Source of the DNA: Phyllobacterium myrsinacearum | GTDB lineage: Bacteria > Pseudomonadota > Alphaproteobacteria > Rhizobiales > Rhizobiaceae | Length of the DNA stretch: 64,000 nucleotides | Reading direction: 5' to 3' | Assembly (NCBI RefSeq): GCF_014138285.1 | Contig: NZ_JACGXN010000002.1 | Span: forward strand, 372,001-436,000 | Program-made: the position numbers and the translations under genes | Shown here: positions 48,303 through 55,809 of the stretch, piece after piece | Numbering within the stretch: the stretch's first letter is position 1 | How the letters are laid out: the number at the start of each line of letters is the position of its first letter | The notes under the pieces: model-generated | Seen by the model: the letters and a program-made list of their open reading frames with translations, nothing else | What the model was told of the DNA's origin: nothing | Database searches by the model: none

Positions 48303-48665
48303 TCAATCCTCGTCATCATCGTCGCTGGGCTCCCAGTCGGTCACCTGGACAAAGCGTTCCTGTTCACCGGTCCGTTCAAAGACACTGCCGATCGGCGAGT
48401 CGAGGAGAGGGATAATGCTGGGATCGTAATTGGCGATGGTGTTAACGTCGAAAATCCCGCTGTTCTCGGGGTCTTCCATGTAGTCATCACTTTCAAAACC
48501 CGAAAGAAACCGCCAGCCGCTGTCCAGTTCATTGTCGGGATCCTCGCGGTACATGAAGCGCACGGGATAGCCGTCAATTGTGATCGTATCGGTTGCAATA
48601 CAGCCGCCGTAATTGCGGACCAACGGCCGTATCTCGCCTTTGGTGAGTCGATAGGTTTTATCCAT
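48303..48665 (-). CDS. DUF2185 domain protein
   Basis: A 120-residue soluble, acidic protein. The pattern NYGGCIATDTITIDGYPVRF and MYREDPDNELDSGWRFLSG matches DUF2185, related to the Imm33 fold seen among immunity proteins. The C-terminus ends in a run of Asp/Glu (SDDDDED). No toxin gene lies beside it, so an immunity role is not supported here. Located 9 bp upstream end of a secreted-protein gene on the same strand, so the two are cotranscribed. Confidence 0.85.
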   Translation of the reverse strand: MDKTYRLTKGEIRPLVRNYGGCIATDTITIDGYPVRFMYREDPDNELDSGWRFLSGFESDDYMEDPENSGIFDVNTIANYDPSIIPLLDSPIGSVFERTGEQERFVQVTDWEPSDDDDED

Positions 48666-48673
48666 ACCTAATT

Positions 48674-49636
48674 TTAGTTGATCGTCAGCGACTTGGCGAG
48701 TCTGCGAAAACGTTCTGCATATTTATCCTTTTCGCTGCTGCGCACGATGAGGATCGCACGAACATAACGATTGGTCTCGAACCGGGCGATCTGGGCCACG
48801 TAAAGCGTATCACCGCTGGCTGTATCCTTGGCGCTTCCGTCGATCTCGACCCACTCCCCGCCATCGGCCTGCGCGCTCGTTTCATTGTCAGAGCGGACAT
48901 CCTTGATCCCTGTCAGCGATGCAAAGGCCTGTTTGGCAAAATCCATGCGTTGATCCGCCTCGGGCGCATTGCCAAGATTGGACGCGATGATGATCACCGG
49001 TTGCGATGAGTTGGCAGGAATATCCTGCGGACCATCGGTCAGAATATAGGTCGCGCCGGCGATGACCCGGATGGGCCGGAACTCTGCCAGATCCCCCACC
49101 TTGAACGGCAGGGCCGTCACCTGTTCTTCCAGGGTCGGCGGCGAGCGCACTGCAATCGATCGCAACGTCGCCTCGATATCCGCATCCGACGGACCGCCCG
49201 CAATCCCATCGGGCACCTGCATGGTGACCATCGCGGTTGTTTTCGGTGCCTGTGTCAGCACAATCCATTTGCTGTATTTGACACCGGACGCGATCTGGCT
49301 GCCATGGATGTATTTGGCCGCGGAGGCTCCCTTGACCGTCCAGTCCTGCACCGCATCGGTGACGACAATGCCCGTCGGCGCCAAACCTTCCGCGTTGAAT
49401 TTGGGGACGATTTGCGCATAGGCGTCGGCTGGCAGCTCGGTGAAAACGATCGACGCACCCGTCTTCACATCTTCAAATCCGCTGAAGGTCGACGATGCCT
49501 GCATGTTCTTTGGAATGATCAGACCGACACTTGAGCCCTCTGGAAAGACCGCCTCCTGCGCAAAGCCCGTTTGCACATTTACAAGCGATATCACCATGAA
49601 GACCAAGAGAGCAGTTATGTAGCGCATGAAGGCCAT
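48674..49636 (-). CDS. Conserved secreted protein of unknown function
   Basis: A 320-residue exported protein with a Sec signal peptide at about residues 1-26 (MRYITALLVFMVISLV...TGFAQ). The mature protein is mainly beta-rich, with no cysteine or catalytic motif that I recognise. Segments such as FPEGSSVGLIIPKNM and the two related halves (about 30-165 and 175-320) resemble rhizobial periplasmic proteins without named function. The start may be MAFMRY (49636) or the ATG nine bases inside. The DUF2185 gene follows by 8 bp. Confidence 0.75.
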   Translation of the reverse strand: MAFMRYITALLVFMVISLVNVQTGFAQEAVFPEGSSVGLIIPKNMQASSTFSGFEDVKTGASIVFTELPADAYAQIVPKFNAEGLAPTGIVVTDAVQDWTVKGASAAKYIHGSQIASGVKYSKWIVLTQAPKTTAMVTMQVPDGIAGGPSDADIEATLRSIAVRSPPTLEEQVTALPFKVGDLAEFRPIRVIAGATYILTDGPQDIPANSSQPVIIIASNLGNAPEADQRMDFAKQAFASLTGIKDVRSDNETSAQADGGEWVEIDGSAKDTASGDTLYVAQIARFETNRYVRAILIVRSSEKDKYAERFRRLAKSLTIN

Positions 49637-49762
49637 CCCCGTCGCGTTCCGTTGTTGTGACTAGCAGTGCCCGGAACGGTCTGGCAAGCAATTGGTTTCA
49701 TGCGTGATAGAAATGAGCAAAACGCTGCAGGCCCATTGTGCGTGGTTCGCCCGCAACGCCTC

Positions 49763-50650
49763 TTAGCTCAGATACTTCTTGAAAAACGCAACTGTCCGGC
49801 TCCAGGCGAGATCGGCAGCTTCCTTGCTGTAACGCGCCGTGGATGTGTCATTGTTGAACGCGTGGTTTGCCCCCTCGTAAACCTCAATGTCGAACGTCTT
49901 GCCATTGTCCGTCAGAGCTTTCCGGTAGCCATCAATGCCCGCATTGATCCGTGTATCGAGGCCCGCATAGTGCAACAGTAGCGGCGCTTTGATCTTCGCC
50001 ACGTCCTCGGCTTTCGGCTGACGGCCGTAATAGGCAACACCAGCGTCAAGCTCCGGTGAATTGATGGCGAGATCATTGACCAGTCCACCGCCCCAGCAAA
50101 AACCCATGACGCCAACCTTGCCATTGGCATATTTTGCTTCTTTCAAAGAGGAGATCGTTGCAACCCCTTCGGCGATGGTCTTGTTGGGGTCCAGATTGGC
50201 AATCAAGTCCCGTGCCTTGTCTTCATCCGACGGCGTGCCCCCGGCCGATGACAAAAAATCCGGCGCAAAGACCGTAAAACCTTCCAGTGCCATACGTCGG
50301 GAAACATCGCGAATATGATCGTTGAGACCGCGATTCTCGTGAATGACCACGACAACAGGCAGTTTCTCCGCCGTGTCGGTCAGGCGCACACTGTAGCCCT
50401 TCATGTCACCCGACGGGCTGGAGTGGATCACATCCTTGGTGAGCAGCCTCGGATCATCGGATGCAACAACCGCAGCCTGGGCGGAATTTGCCGCCAGCAT
50501 CGGCGCGATGACAGCCGCAGCGGCGCCGGAGCCCGCAAGCTTGGCGAGTTTGTCCATGAACGACCGCCGGTCAAGGGTCAGATGTGTGTATTCGTCATAG
50601 GCATCGACCATGGCCTGACTGATCTTCGGAGTTTTCTTCGGCTTGTCCAT
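49763..50650 (-). CDS. Dienelactone hydrolase family protein, Tat-exported
   Basis: An alpha/beta hydrolase of 295 residues. The nucleophile motif is GFCWGGGLV, with the catalytic cysteine or neighbouring residue in the GxCxGG position of dienelactone hydrolases; the acid and His are near GLDTRINAG and GANHAFNND. A twin-arginine signal is visible (LDRRSFMDKLAKLAG followed by a hydrophobic Ala-rich stretch to about residue 65). The ATG at 50648-50650 (MDKPKKTP) is used instead of an upstream in-frame start. Substrate unknown; no chlorocatechol genes are nearby. Confidence 0.88.
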   Translation of the reverse strand: MDKPKKTPKISQAMVDAYDEYTHLTLDRRSFMDKLAKLAGSGAAAAVIAPMLAANSAQAAVVASDDPRLLTKDVIHSSPSGDMKGYSVRLTDTAEKLPVVVVIHENRGLNDHIRDVSRRMALEGFTVFAPDFLSSAGGTPSDEDKARDLIANLDPNKTIAEGVATISSLKEAKYANGKVGVMGFCWGGGLVNDLAINSPELDAGVAYYGRQPKAEDVAKIKAPLLLHYAGLDTRINAGIDGYRKALTDNGKTFDIEVYEGANHAFNNDTSTARYSKEAADLAWSRTVAFFKKYLS

Positions 50651-50705
50651 TAGGGCTCTTTCCATCGAAAAGGACTGCCGGACCGCCGATCCCTGCGGTT
50701 TCCCG

Positions 50706-51617
50706 CTACCTTTTCAGGCGGTGGGAAAGAACACCGGTCGACAGCGCAACGCCGAGTCCCGTCATCACTGCTGCGGTAATTTCCCAGACACCGACCGGCT
50801 CGTCAAGGAAGATGGCTCCGCCAAAAGTTGCAAGGACGGGTGTGAGCGCGCTGAAGGCCGCCGCCTGACTGCCGCCAAGAGCACGCACCGCAACGCCATA
50901 GGCCAGCATGGCGGCAAGGCCCGACAGTACACCCTGGCTGAGAAACTGCAGGCCAAGCTCCGTTAAAGGCACAGTTGTAATCGTTGAGCCGAAGGTCAGG
51001 GCCAGCACCACGTGGATAAGGAAGGACCAGACGGCAATGAGCGCGCCGCCTTCAAGGGCGGTCAGGCCCGAGCGGCGAAATGCGTGGGTGTAACCGGCCC
51101 ACAGCAATGCACCAAGCGGCAGGAAGACAAAGCTGATCCAAGTGATTTCATGGCCGGCAACTGCACGCAGAAGGAGAATGGCAAGTCCGCCGAGAATGGC
51201 AGCAAGCCCAAGGCTGCGAAACAGGTCAGGCCGTTCTCCGAACAGGACGACACCGATCAGGGCAGCGGCCAGAGGCATGGATCCGCCGAGCAGGACACCG
51301 ACCGCCGATGCGGGCGTGGAGTGGATGGCAAAGGTTGTGAACTGGAAGAAAAGGGCTCCGGCGCCGCAGACCATGATCACCAGAAGGATCAGCGGCACAT
51401 TGCGCGGGACAAGCCCGGTGCGCAGCCAGACGGGGGACAGAACCAGCGCCGGAACGCCGTAACGGATGAGCCCGAGATCAATTGTACCAAGCGAGGTACC
51501 GCTGCTGTGGCGCGTGGCAATGATCCACGTCGCCCATATGAAAACCGTCACCAGCGCTCCGGCATAGCCTGCGCCAAGGGATGTGGACTTTCTGTAGTCC
51601 TGAGCAAGAGCGACCAT
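50706..51617 (-). CDS. DMT superfamily (EamA) transporter
   Basis: A 303-residue membrane protein with ten hydrophobic segments and two EamA repeats. The first is at about residues 17-140 and the second at 160-290 (LPLGALLWAGYTHAF, LTPVLATFGGAIFLDEPVG). DMT exporters move amino acids or other metabolites out of the cell. It is divergent from an Lrp-type regulator 146 bp away, which suggests that an amino acid controls it. Confidence 0.9.
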   Translation of the reverse strand: MVALAQDYRKSTSLGAGYAGALVTVFIWATWIIATRHSSGTSLGTIDLGLIRYGVPALVLSPVWLRTGLVPRNVPLILLVIMVCGAGALFFQFTTFAIHSTPASAVGVLLGGSMPLAAALIGVVLFGERPDLFRSLGLAAILGGLAILLLRAVAGHEITWISFVFLPLGALLWAGYTHAFRRSGLTALEGGALIAVWSFLIHVVLALTFGSTITTVPLTELGLQFLSQGVLSGLAAMLAYGVAVRALGGSQAAAFSALTPVLATFGGAIFLDEPVGVWEITAAVMTGLGVALSTGVLSHRLKR

Positions 51618-51763
51618 TGTACTGTCCTTTCAAAATCGGGCCCGAGGACCTTGTCTGAAAGAAGATTACCGCCGAATACCGAGACATGTCCTTGCAAGTT
51701 CATGCGAGTCAAACTACTATTTCAGCAATATTAGGGAAGATCAAACCTCTTAAAAGGTGATTT

Positions 51764-52234
51764 ATGCCAAATCTTGATAAATTTGATATCGGCATCCTTG
51801 AAGCACTGCAGGAGGATGCGCGGGCAACCAATGTGGAGATTGCAGAGAGGGTGAACCTGTCGCCCTCGCCTTGCCTGCGCCGTATCCGCAATCTGGAAAA
51901 GTCCGGTGTTATCCGCGGCTATCGCGCTGATATCGACCGCAAGGAAGTCGGGCTCGGTCTGACCGTGTTCGTCGAGATCAAGGTCGGACAGCACAGCCGG
52001 GAGAATTCCGACGCCCAGCAGGCGGCATTGATTGCGATGCCTGAAGTGACAGGCGCCTTCCTGATTTCAGGAACGGCTGATTTTCTGGCCGAAGTGGTGG
52101 TGGAAGACCTCAGTGTCTATGAGCGCTTTCTCACCGAAAAGCTGCTGGTTCTGCCGGGTATTTCCGACATCCGTTCCAATTTCGCCATCCGTACGATCAA
52201 GACGGGAAGTCCGTTGAAGCTGCCGCAGCGTTGA
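51764..52234 (+). CDS. Lrp/AsnC family transcriptional regulator
   Basis: A 156-residue protein. The N-terminal helix-turn-helix is at about residues 5-55 (LDKFDIGILEALQEDARATNVEIAERVNLSPSPCLRRI), and the C-terminal RAM/AsnC ligand domain covers about 65-145. Such regulators sense amino acids. The adjacent divergent DMT transporter is the likely target. A family B repeat lies 17 bp beyond its end. Confidence 0.93.
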   Translation: MPNLDKFDIGILEALQEDARATNVEIAERVNLSPSPCLRRIRNLEKSGVIRGYRADIDRKEVGLGLTVFVEIKVGQHSRENSDAQQAALIAMPEVTGAFLISGTADFLAEVVVEDLSVYERFLTEKLLVLPGISDIRSNFAIRTIKTGSPLKLPQR

Positions 52235-52250
52235 TTAGGCGGCAATGAGA

Positions 52251-52440
52251 TACCCCCCTCTGCCCTGTCGGGCATCTCCCCCACAGGGGGGAGATCACAT
52301 CGACATCGGAATGATCGCTAACTTTTCAAAGTTGCAAATTGTGAGAAATAGCTGTGAAGGCTGATCTCCCCCCTTGTGGGGGGCCGAAGGCGGGCGAGAC
52401 CCGTGGCTCGCCCCGGTAGGACGATAGCCCAGAGGGGGGT
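52251..52440. repeat. Family B palindromic repeat, longest copy
   Basis: About 190 bp. It starts TACCCCCCTCTGCCCTGTCG and ends AGCCCAGAGGGGGGT. It contains two inner CTCCCCC...GGGGGAG hairpins and the internal block GAGACCCGTGGCTCGCCCCG also seen in copy 1. It fills the gap between the Lrp and glyoxalase-like genes. Confidence 0.85.
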
Positions 52441-52451
52441 AGCCCGATCAA

Positions 52452-52991
52452 CTATTTATCTTCACAAAAGCTGATGCGGTTGCTGAACGGATCGATCACA
52501 TGCACTTCGCGTCCCCAGGGAGCGTCCTCGAGGCCCGGCTTCATGAAGCGATAATTCCTGGAGTGAAGCTCCTTGTGAAACGCCTCTATTCCGGTCATCC
52601 GCACAAAAACGCGCGCACCGGGACTGGCATCGCCGGAATGTTCGCTCAGATGCAGCGTCAGGCCGGAGCGTGTGACCTGACAATAGAGCGGCGTATTTTC
52701 CTCGAACCGGTGTTCCCAGTCGAGGCTGAAGCCCAGATAGTCCAGATAGAATTCCTTGGCCTTATCAACGTCGAAAATCCGCAGGATCGGATTGGCCGGT
52801 CCAAAGGAAATTGCTCCCTTGCCGGCCGGTGTGTCAGAGGCAATCTTCGCCGCCAGCACGTTCCAGTTGTCGAGTCCGAAACCGGCCGCGACAAGTTCCA
52901 GACCATCGCTGTGGGAAATCTCGATATCTTTGGCGGCAAGTGCCTGTCGCAGCGATTTGGCCATCGCCTTGGCATCATGAAAAGTACGCAT
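52452..52991 (-). CDS. Glyoxalase/bleomycin resistance superfamily protein
   Basis: A 179-residue protein with two parts. The N-terminal 60 residues are a helical segment (RTFHDAKAMAKSLRQALAAKDI, SHSDGLELVAAGFGLDNWNVLAAKI) of the glyoxalase_8 type. The VOC domain follows (PILRIFDVDKAKEFYLDYLGFSLDWEHRF) and ends EVHVIDPFSNRISFCE. The C-terminal glutamate is the usual metal ligand. Similar proteins are found as bleomycin resistance-like or unknown-function VOC proteins. Confidence 0.85.
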   Translation of the reverse strand: MRTFHDAKAMAKSLRQALAAKDIEISHSDGLELVAAGFGLDNWNVLAAKIASDTPAGKGAISFGPANPILRIFDVDKAKEFYLDYLGFSLDWEHRFEENTPLYCQVTRSGLTLHLSEHSGDASPGARVFVRMTGIEAFHKELHSRNYRFMKPGLEDAPWGREVHVIDPFSNRISFCEDK

Positions 52992-53184
52992 CGTCTATCC
53001 TTCGTGTGCGGTGAACGAGGAAAGTCAGTGCCCGCATTGCCGACCCGTTCACCATTCAAAGGATGAAACGCAGCGTCGTTCGATACATTCACCTTGGCTT
53101 TGAAGACCGCGAGCGGCTGGCTGTATCTGCCTTGCCTATCGATATAAGCAGTCTTGGGCGACGTCAACGGGATAAAGCAGTCAA

Positions 53185-53218
53185 CAAAAAACCTCCCGGG
53201 CGTTGACCCGGGAGGTTG
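53185..53218 (-). terminator. Terminator after gcd
   Basis: A perfect stem AACCTCCCGGG/CCCGGGAGGTT with a 6-base loop, followed on the minus strand by TTTTTTGTTG. It lies 17 bp past the glucose dehydrogenase stop. Confidence 0.92.
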
Positions 53219-53234
53219 CAATTGTGCGACTTGC

Positions 53235-55565
53235 TTACTTCGGCAAGGTATAGGCGATGACATAGTCGCCTGCCTTCGTGTTGATCGATCCGTGCCCGCC
53301 AGCGACGATGACGACGAACTGCTGTCCGCCCGCCAAAGCATAGGACATGGGTGTCGACTGTCCTCCGGCAGGAAGCCGTCCTTCCCACAATTGTTTACCG
53401 CTCGTCACGTCATAGGCGCGCAGATAATTGTCGACCGATGCTCCGAGGAATGCCACGCCGCCCGCCGTGATGATCGGACCGCCAAGCCCTGGCACCCCGA
53501 CCTTGAACGGCAGGGGCAATGGCGAGGAATCGTAAACGGTGCCGTTACGATGCTTCCATGCAATCTTGCCCGTGCGCAGATCGGCACCGGCCACATAACC
53601 CCATGGCGGTGTCTGGCATGGCAAGCCAAGCGGCGAAACGAATGGCCCCATCACCACCGCATAAGGCGCGCCTTCATTGCGGTTGAGCCCTTGCTCGCTG
53701 CCCTTGGTACCGGCACCGGGTGCTGGCACATCGGCACGGGGTACAAGCCGCGAGGTAAACGCCAGATAGGTCGGCATGCCGAACATCACCTGACGTTCCG
53801 GATCGACCGCAACGCTGCCCCAGTTGAACACACCGAAATTGCCCGGATAGATCAACGACCCCTGCAATGATGGTGGCGTATAACGCCCCTCATAGCGCAG
53901 CTTGTGGAACTCGATGCGGCAGGCAAGCTGGTCAAACAGCGTGACGCCCCACATGTTTTTGCCCTTCAGCGGTTCCGGCATGAATGTCAGGCCCGAGACC
54001 GGTTGTGTCGGCGAGGTATGATCGCCCTCGATTGCACCACCGGGGGCGGGCACTTCCTCGACCGGGATGATCGGCTCGCCGGAACGCCGGTCGAGCACAT
54101 AGATGTCACCCTGCTTCGTGGGACCGACCAGCGCCGGTACCGTTCCGCCTGCGGTGTTGATGTCGACGAGACTGGGTTGCGACGGCACATCCATGTCCCA
54201 CAGATCGTGATGGACTGTCTGGCGCACCCAGCGTAACTGGCCGGTATTCAGGTCAAGTGCCACGATAGACGACGAGAATTTCTCCACATTGGCTGATCGC
54301 CCTGCCCCAAGCTGGTCCGGCGTCTGGTTGCCCAGCGGCACATAGAGCAGCCCCAGTTTTTCATCGGCGCTGGAAATCGACCAGCTGTTGGGAGAATTGG
54401 CCGTGTATTTCTGCCCTTCCGGCAGCGGCGTCGTCACGTCAGGATTGCCGGAATCCCAGTTCCACACCAGCGCGCCGGTGTTGATGTCAAAGGCACGGAT
54501 AACGCCTGATTGTTCGTGGATGGAGTAATTGTCATTGACCGCGCCGCCGACAATGATCTTGCCCGCCGCAATGACCGGCGGCGAGGTGGAATAATAATAG
54601 CCGGAGGGATTGTAAGGCATGCCGGCTTCAAGATGCACGGTGCCCTTGTCGCCAAAGGCCGGACAAATCTGACCATTGGCCGCGTCAAGCGCGATCAGCC
54701 GCGCATCGGCGGTCGGCATGTAAACCCGTTCAGCGCAGGGCTGTCCGGCAGCAACTGCCGTGTCCGCATAATAGGATACGCCGCGGCATGTCTGGTGCTG
54801 CCGATCGTCGTTGTCCTTGACCTGCGGGTCAAACCGCCATTTTTCCTTGCCGCTTGCCGCATCGAGCGCAATGACGAAATTATGCGGCGTGCAGATGTAA
54901 AGCGTATCGCGCACCTTGAGCGGCGTGACCTGATAGGTGGTCTCGGGCACATCGGTCGAGCGGCGTATATCGCCGGTCTGGTAGGTCCAGGCGACCTGCA
55001 GCTTGGCAACATTGTCAGGCGTGATCTGCTTCAACGGCGAATAACGCTGGCCGTAAAGGCTGCGGCCGTAGAAATGCCAGTCGTCATTGGGTACACCGCC
55101 GAGATCAGGCGTGGTGGTAACCGCCTCCTTGCTCAGCTGGCCCGCCAGATCAAGCGGATCCTGTGTCATCGAATAACCGGCAACACCAAGAGCCACCAGA
55201 ACCGTCACGAGCAGCGCGCCGGTGCCAGCTGCCGAAGTTTCACCGCCAGCCCGCACCAGCTTGCCCCGCACCCATGGCGTCAACAACCAGAGCGCGAGCA
55301 GTATGATAACGCCGCCGCGCGGTGCAAGCTGCCACCAGTCGAACCCGGCTTCCCAGATTGCCCAGCCAAGTGTGCCGATCACCAAGGCCGCATAAACCAG
55401 CAAGGCGGAAGGCCGTCTTCGGAAGAGAAGAATAGACGTCAGAAGAAACGCGAGAGCTGCGATAATATAATACCAGCTGCCGCCGAGAGCGGCGAGCCAG
55501 ACGCCGCCCGCGCCAAGAACTGCAGCAATGATCAGAAAAAGGAGAGCCGTCAGAGTGATTGCCAT
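53235..55565 (-). CDS. gcd: PQQ-dependent membrane glucose dehydrogenase
   Basis: A 776-residue quinoprotein. About five membrane segments cover residues 1-140, and a large periplasmic beta-propeller follows, starting DDWHFYGRSLYGQRYSPL. Other visible blocks are LIALDAANGQICPAFG, LDRRSGEPIIPVEEVPAP and LRAYDVTSGKQLWEGRLPAGGQSTPM. It oxidises glucose to gluconolactone in the periplasm and feeds electrons to ubiquinone. It needs PQQ, but no pqq genes are in the window. The ATG at 55563-55565 (MAITLTALLF) is preferred to one 24 bp upstream. Single-gene unit with a strong terminator. Confidence 0.95.
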   Translation of the reverse strand: MAITLTALLFLIIAAVLGAGGVWLAALGGSWYYIIAALAFLLTSILLFRRRPSALLVYAALVIGTLGWAIWEAGFDWWQLAPRGGVIILLALWLLTPWVRGKLVRAGGETSAAGTGALLVTVLVALGVAGYSMTQDPLDLAGQLSKEAVTTTPDLGGVPNDDWHFYGRSLYGQRYSPLKQITPDNVAKLQVAWTYQTGDIRRSTDVPETTYQVTPLKVRDTLYICTPHNFVIALDAASGKEKWRFDPQVKDNDDRQHQTCRGVSYYADTAVAAGQPCAERVYMPTADARLIALDAANGQICPAFGDKGTVHLEAGMPYNPSGYYYSTSPPVIAAGKIIVGGAVNDNYSIHEQSGVIRAFDINTGALVWNWDSGNPDVTTPLPEGQKYTANSPNSWSISSADEKLGLLYVPLGNQTPDQLGAGRSANVEKFSSSIVALDLNTGQLRWVRQTVHHDLWDMDVPSQPSLVDINTAGGTVPALVGPTKQGDIYVLDRRSGEPIIPVEEVPAPGGAIEGDHTSPTQPVSGLTFMPEPLKGKNMWGVTLFDQLACRIEFHKLRYEGRYTPPSLQGSLIYPGNFGVFNWGSVAVDPERQVMFGMPTYLAFTSRLVPRADVPAPGAGTKGSEQGLNRNEGAPYAVVMGPFVSPLGLPCQTPPWGYVAGADLRTGKIAWKHRNGTVYDSSPLPLPFKVGVPGLGGPIITAGGVAFLGASVDNYLRAYDVTSGKQLWEGRLPAGGQSTPMSYALAGGQQFVVIVAGGHGSINTKAGDYVIAYTLPK

Positions 55566-55809
55566 GGTAGGGGTCCTTTCCAAGCTCAATCAAGATCGAA
55601 TGGTCCTGACATGAGGTTGCGAACGCACCATCGGCTGCCAGATTCCTCTCAGATAAAATGCGTATGCCTTAATTTGGGCGCGTGCAATATCGGTGATTGA
55701 ATTTTTCAATCGCAAGTTTTAGGGGAAACAATGAGCTAAATGCTGTATGTTCTTGCTTTGTATCGCTTTGGCCTAGTTTTTCTGTGCCGAATCACTACAT
55801 TGGAGACAA

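Noticed and set aside
48303-48665. Toxin-immunity system around the DUF2185 protein
   Set aside because: No toxin domain, secretion gene or polymorphic toxin repeats nearby; only the fold family hints at immunity.
49737-49748. Short match to family A (TGCGTGGTTCG)
   Set aside because: Only 11 bp shared; could be a decayed remnant but is too short to support.
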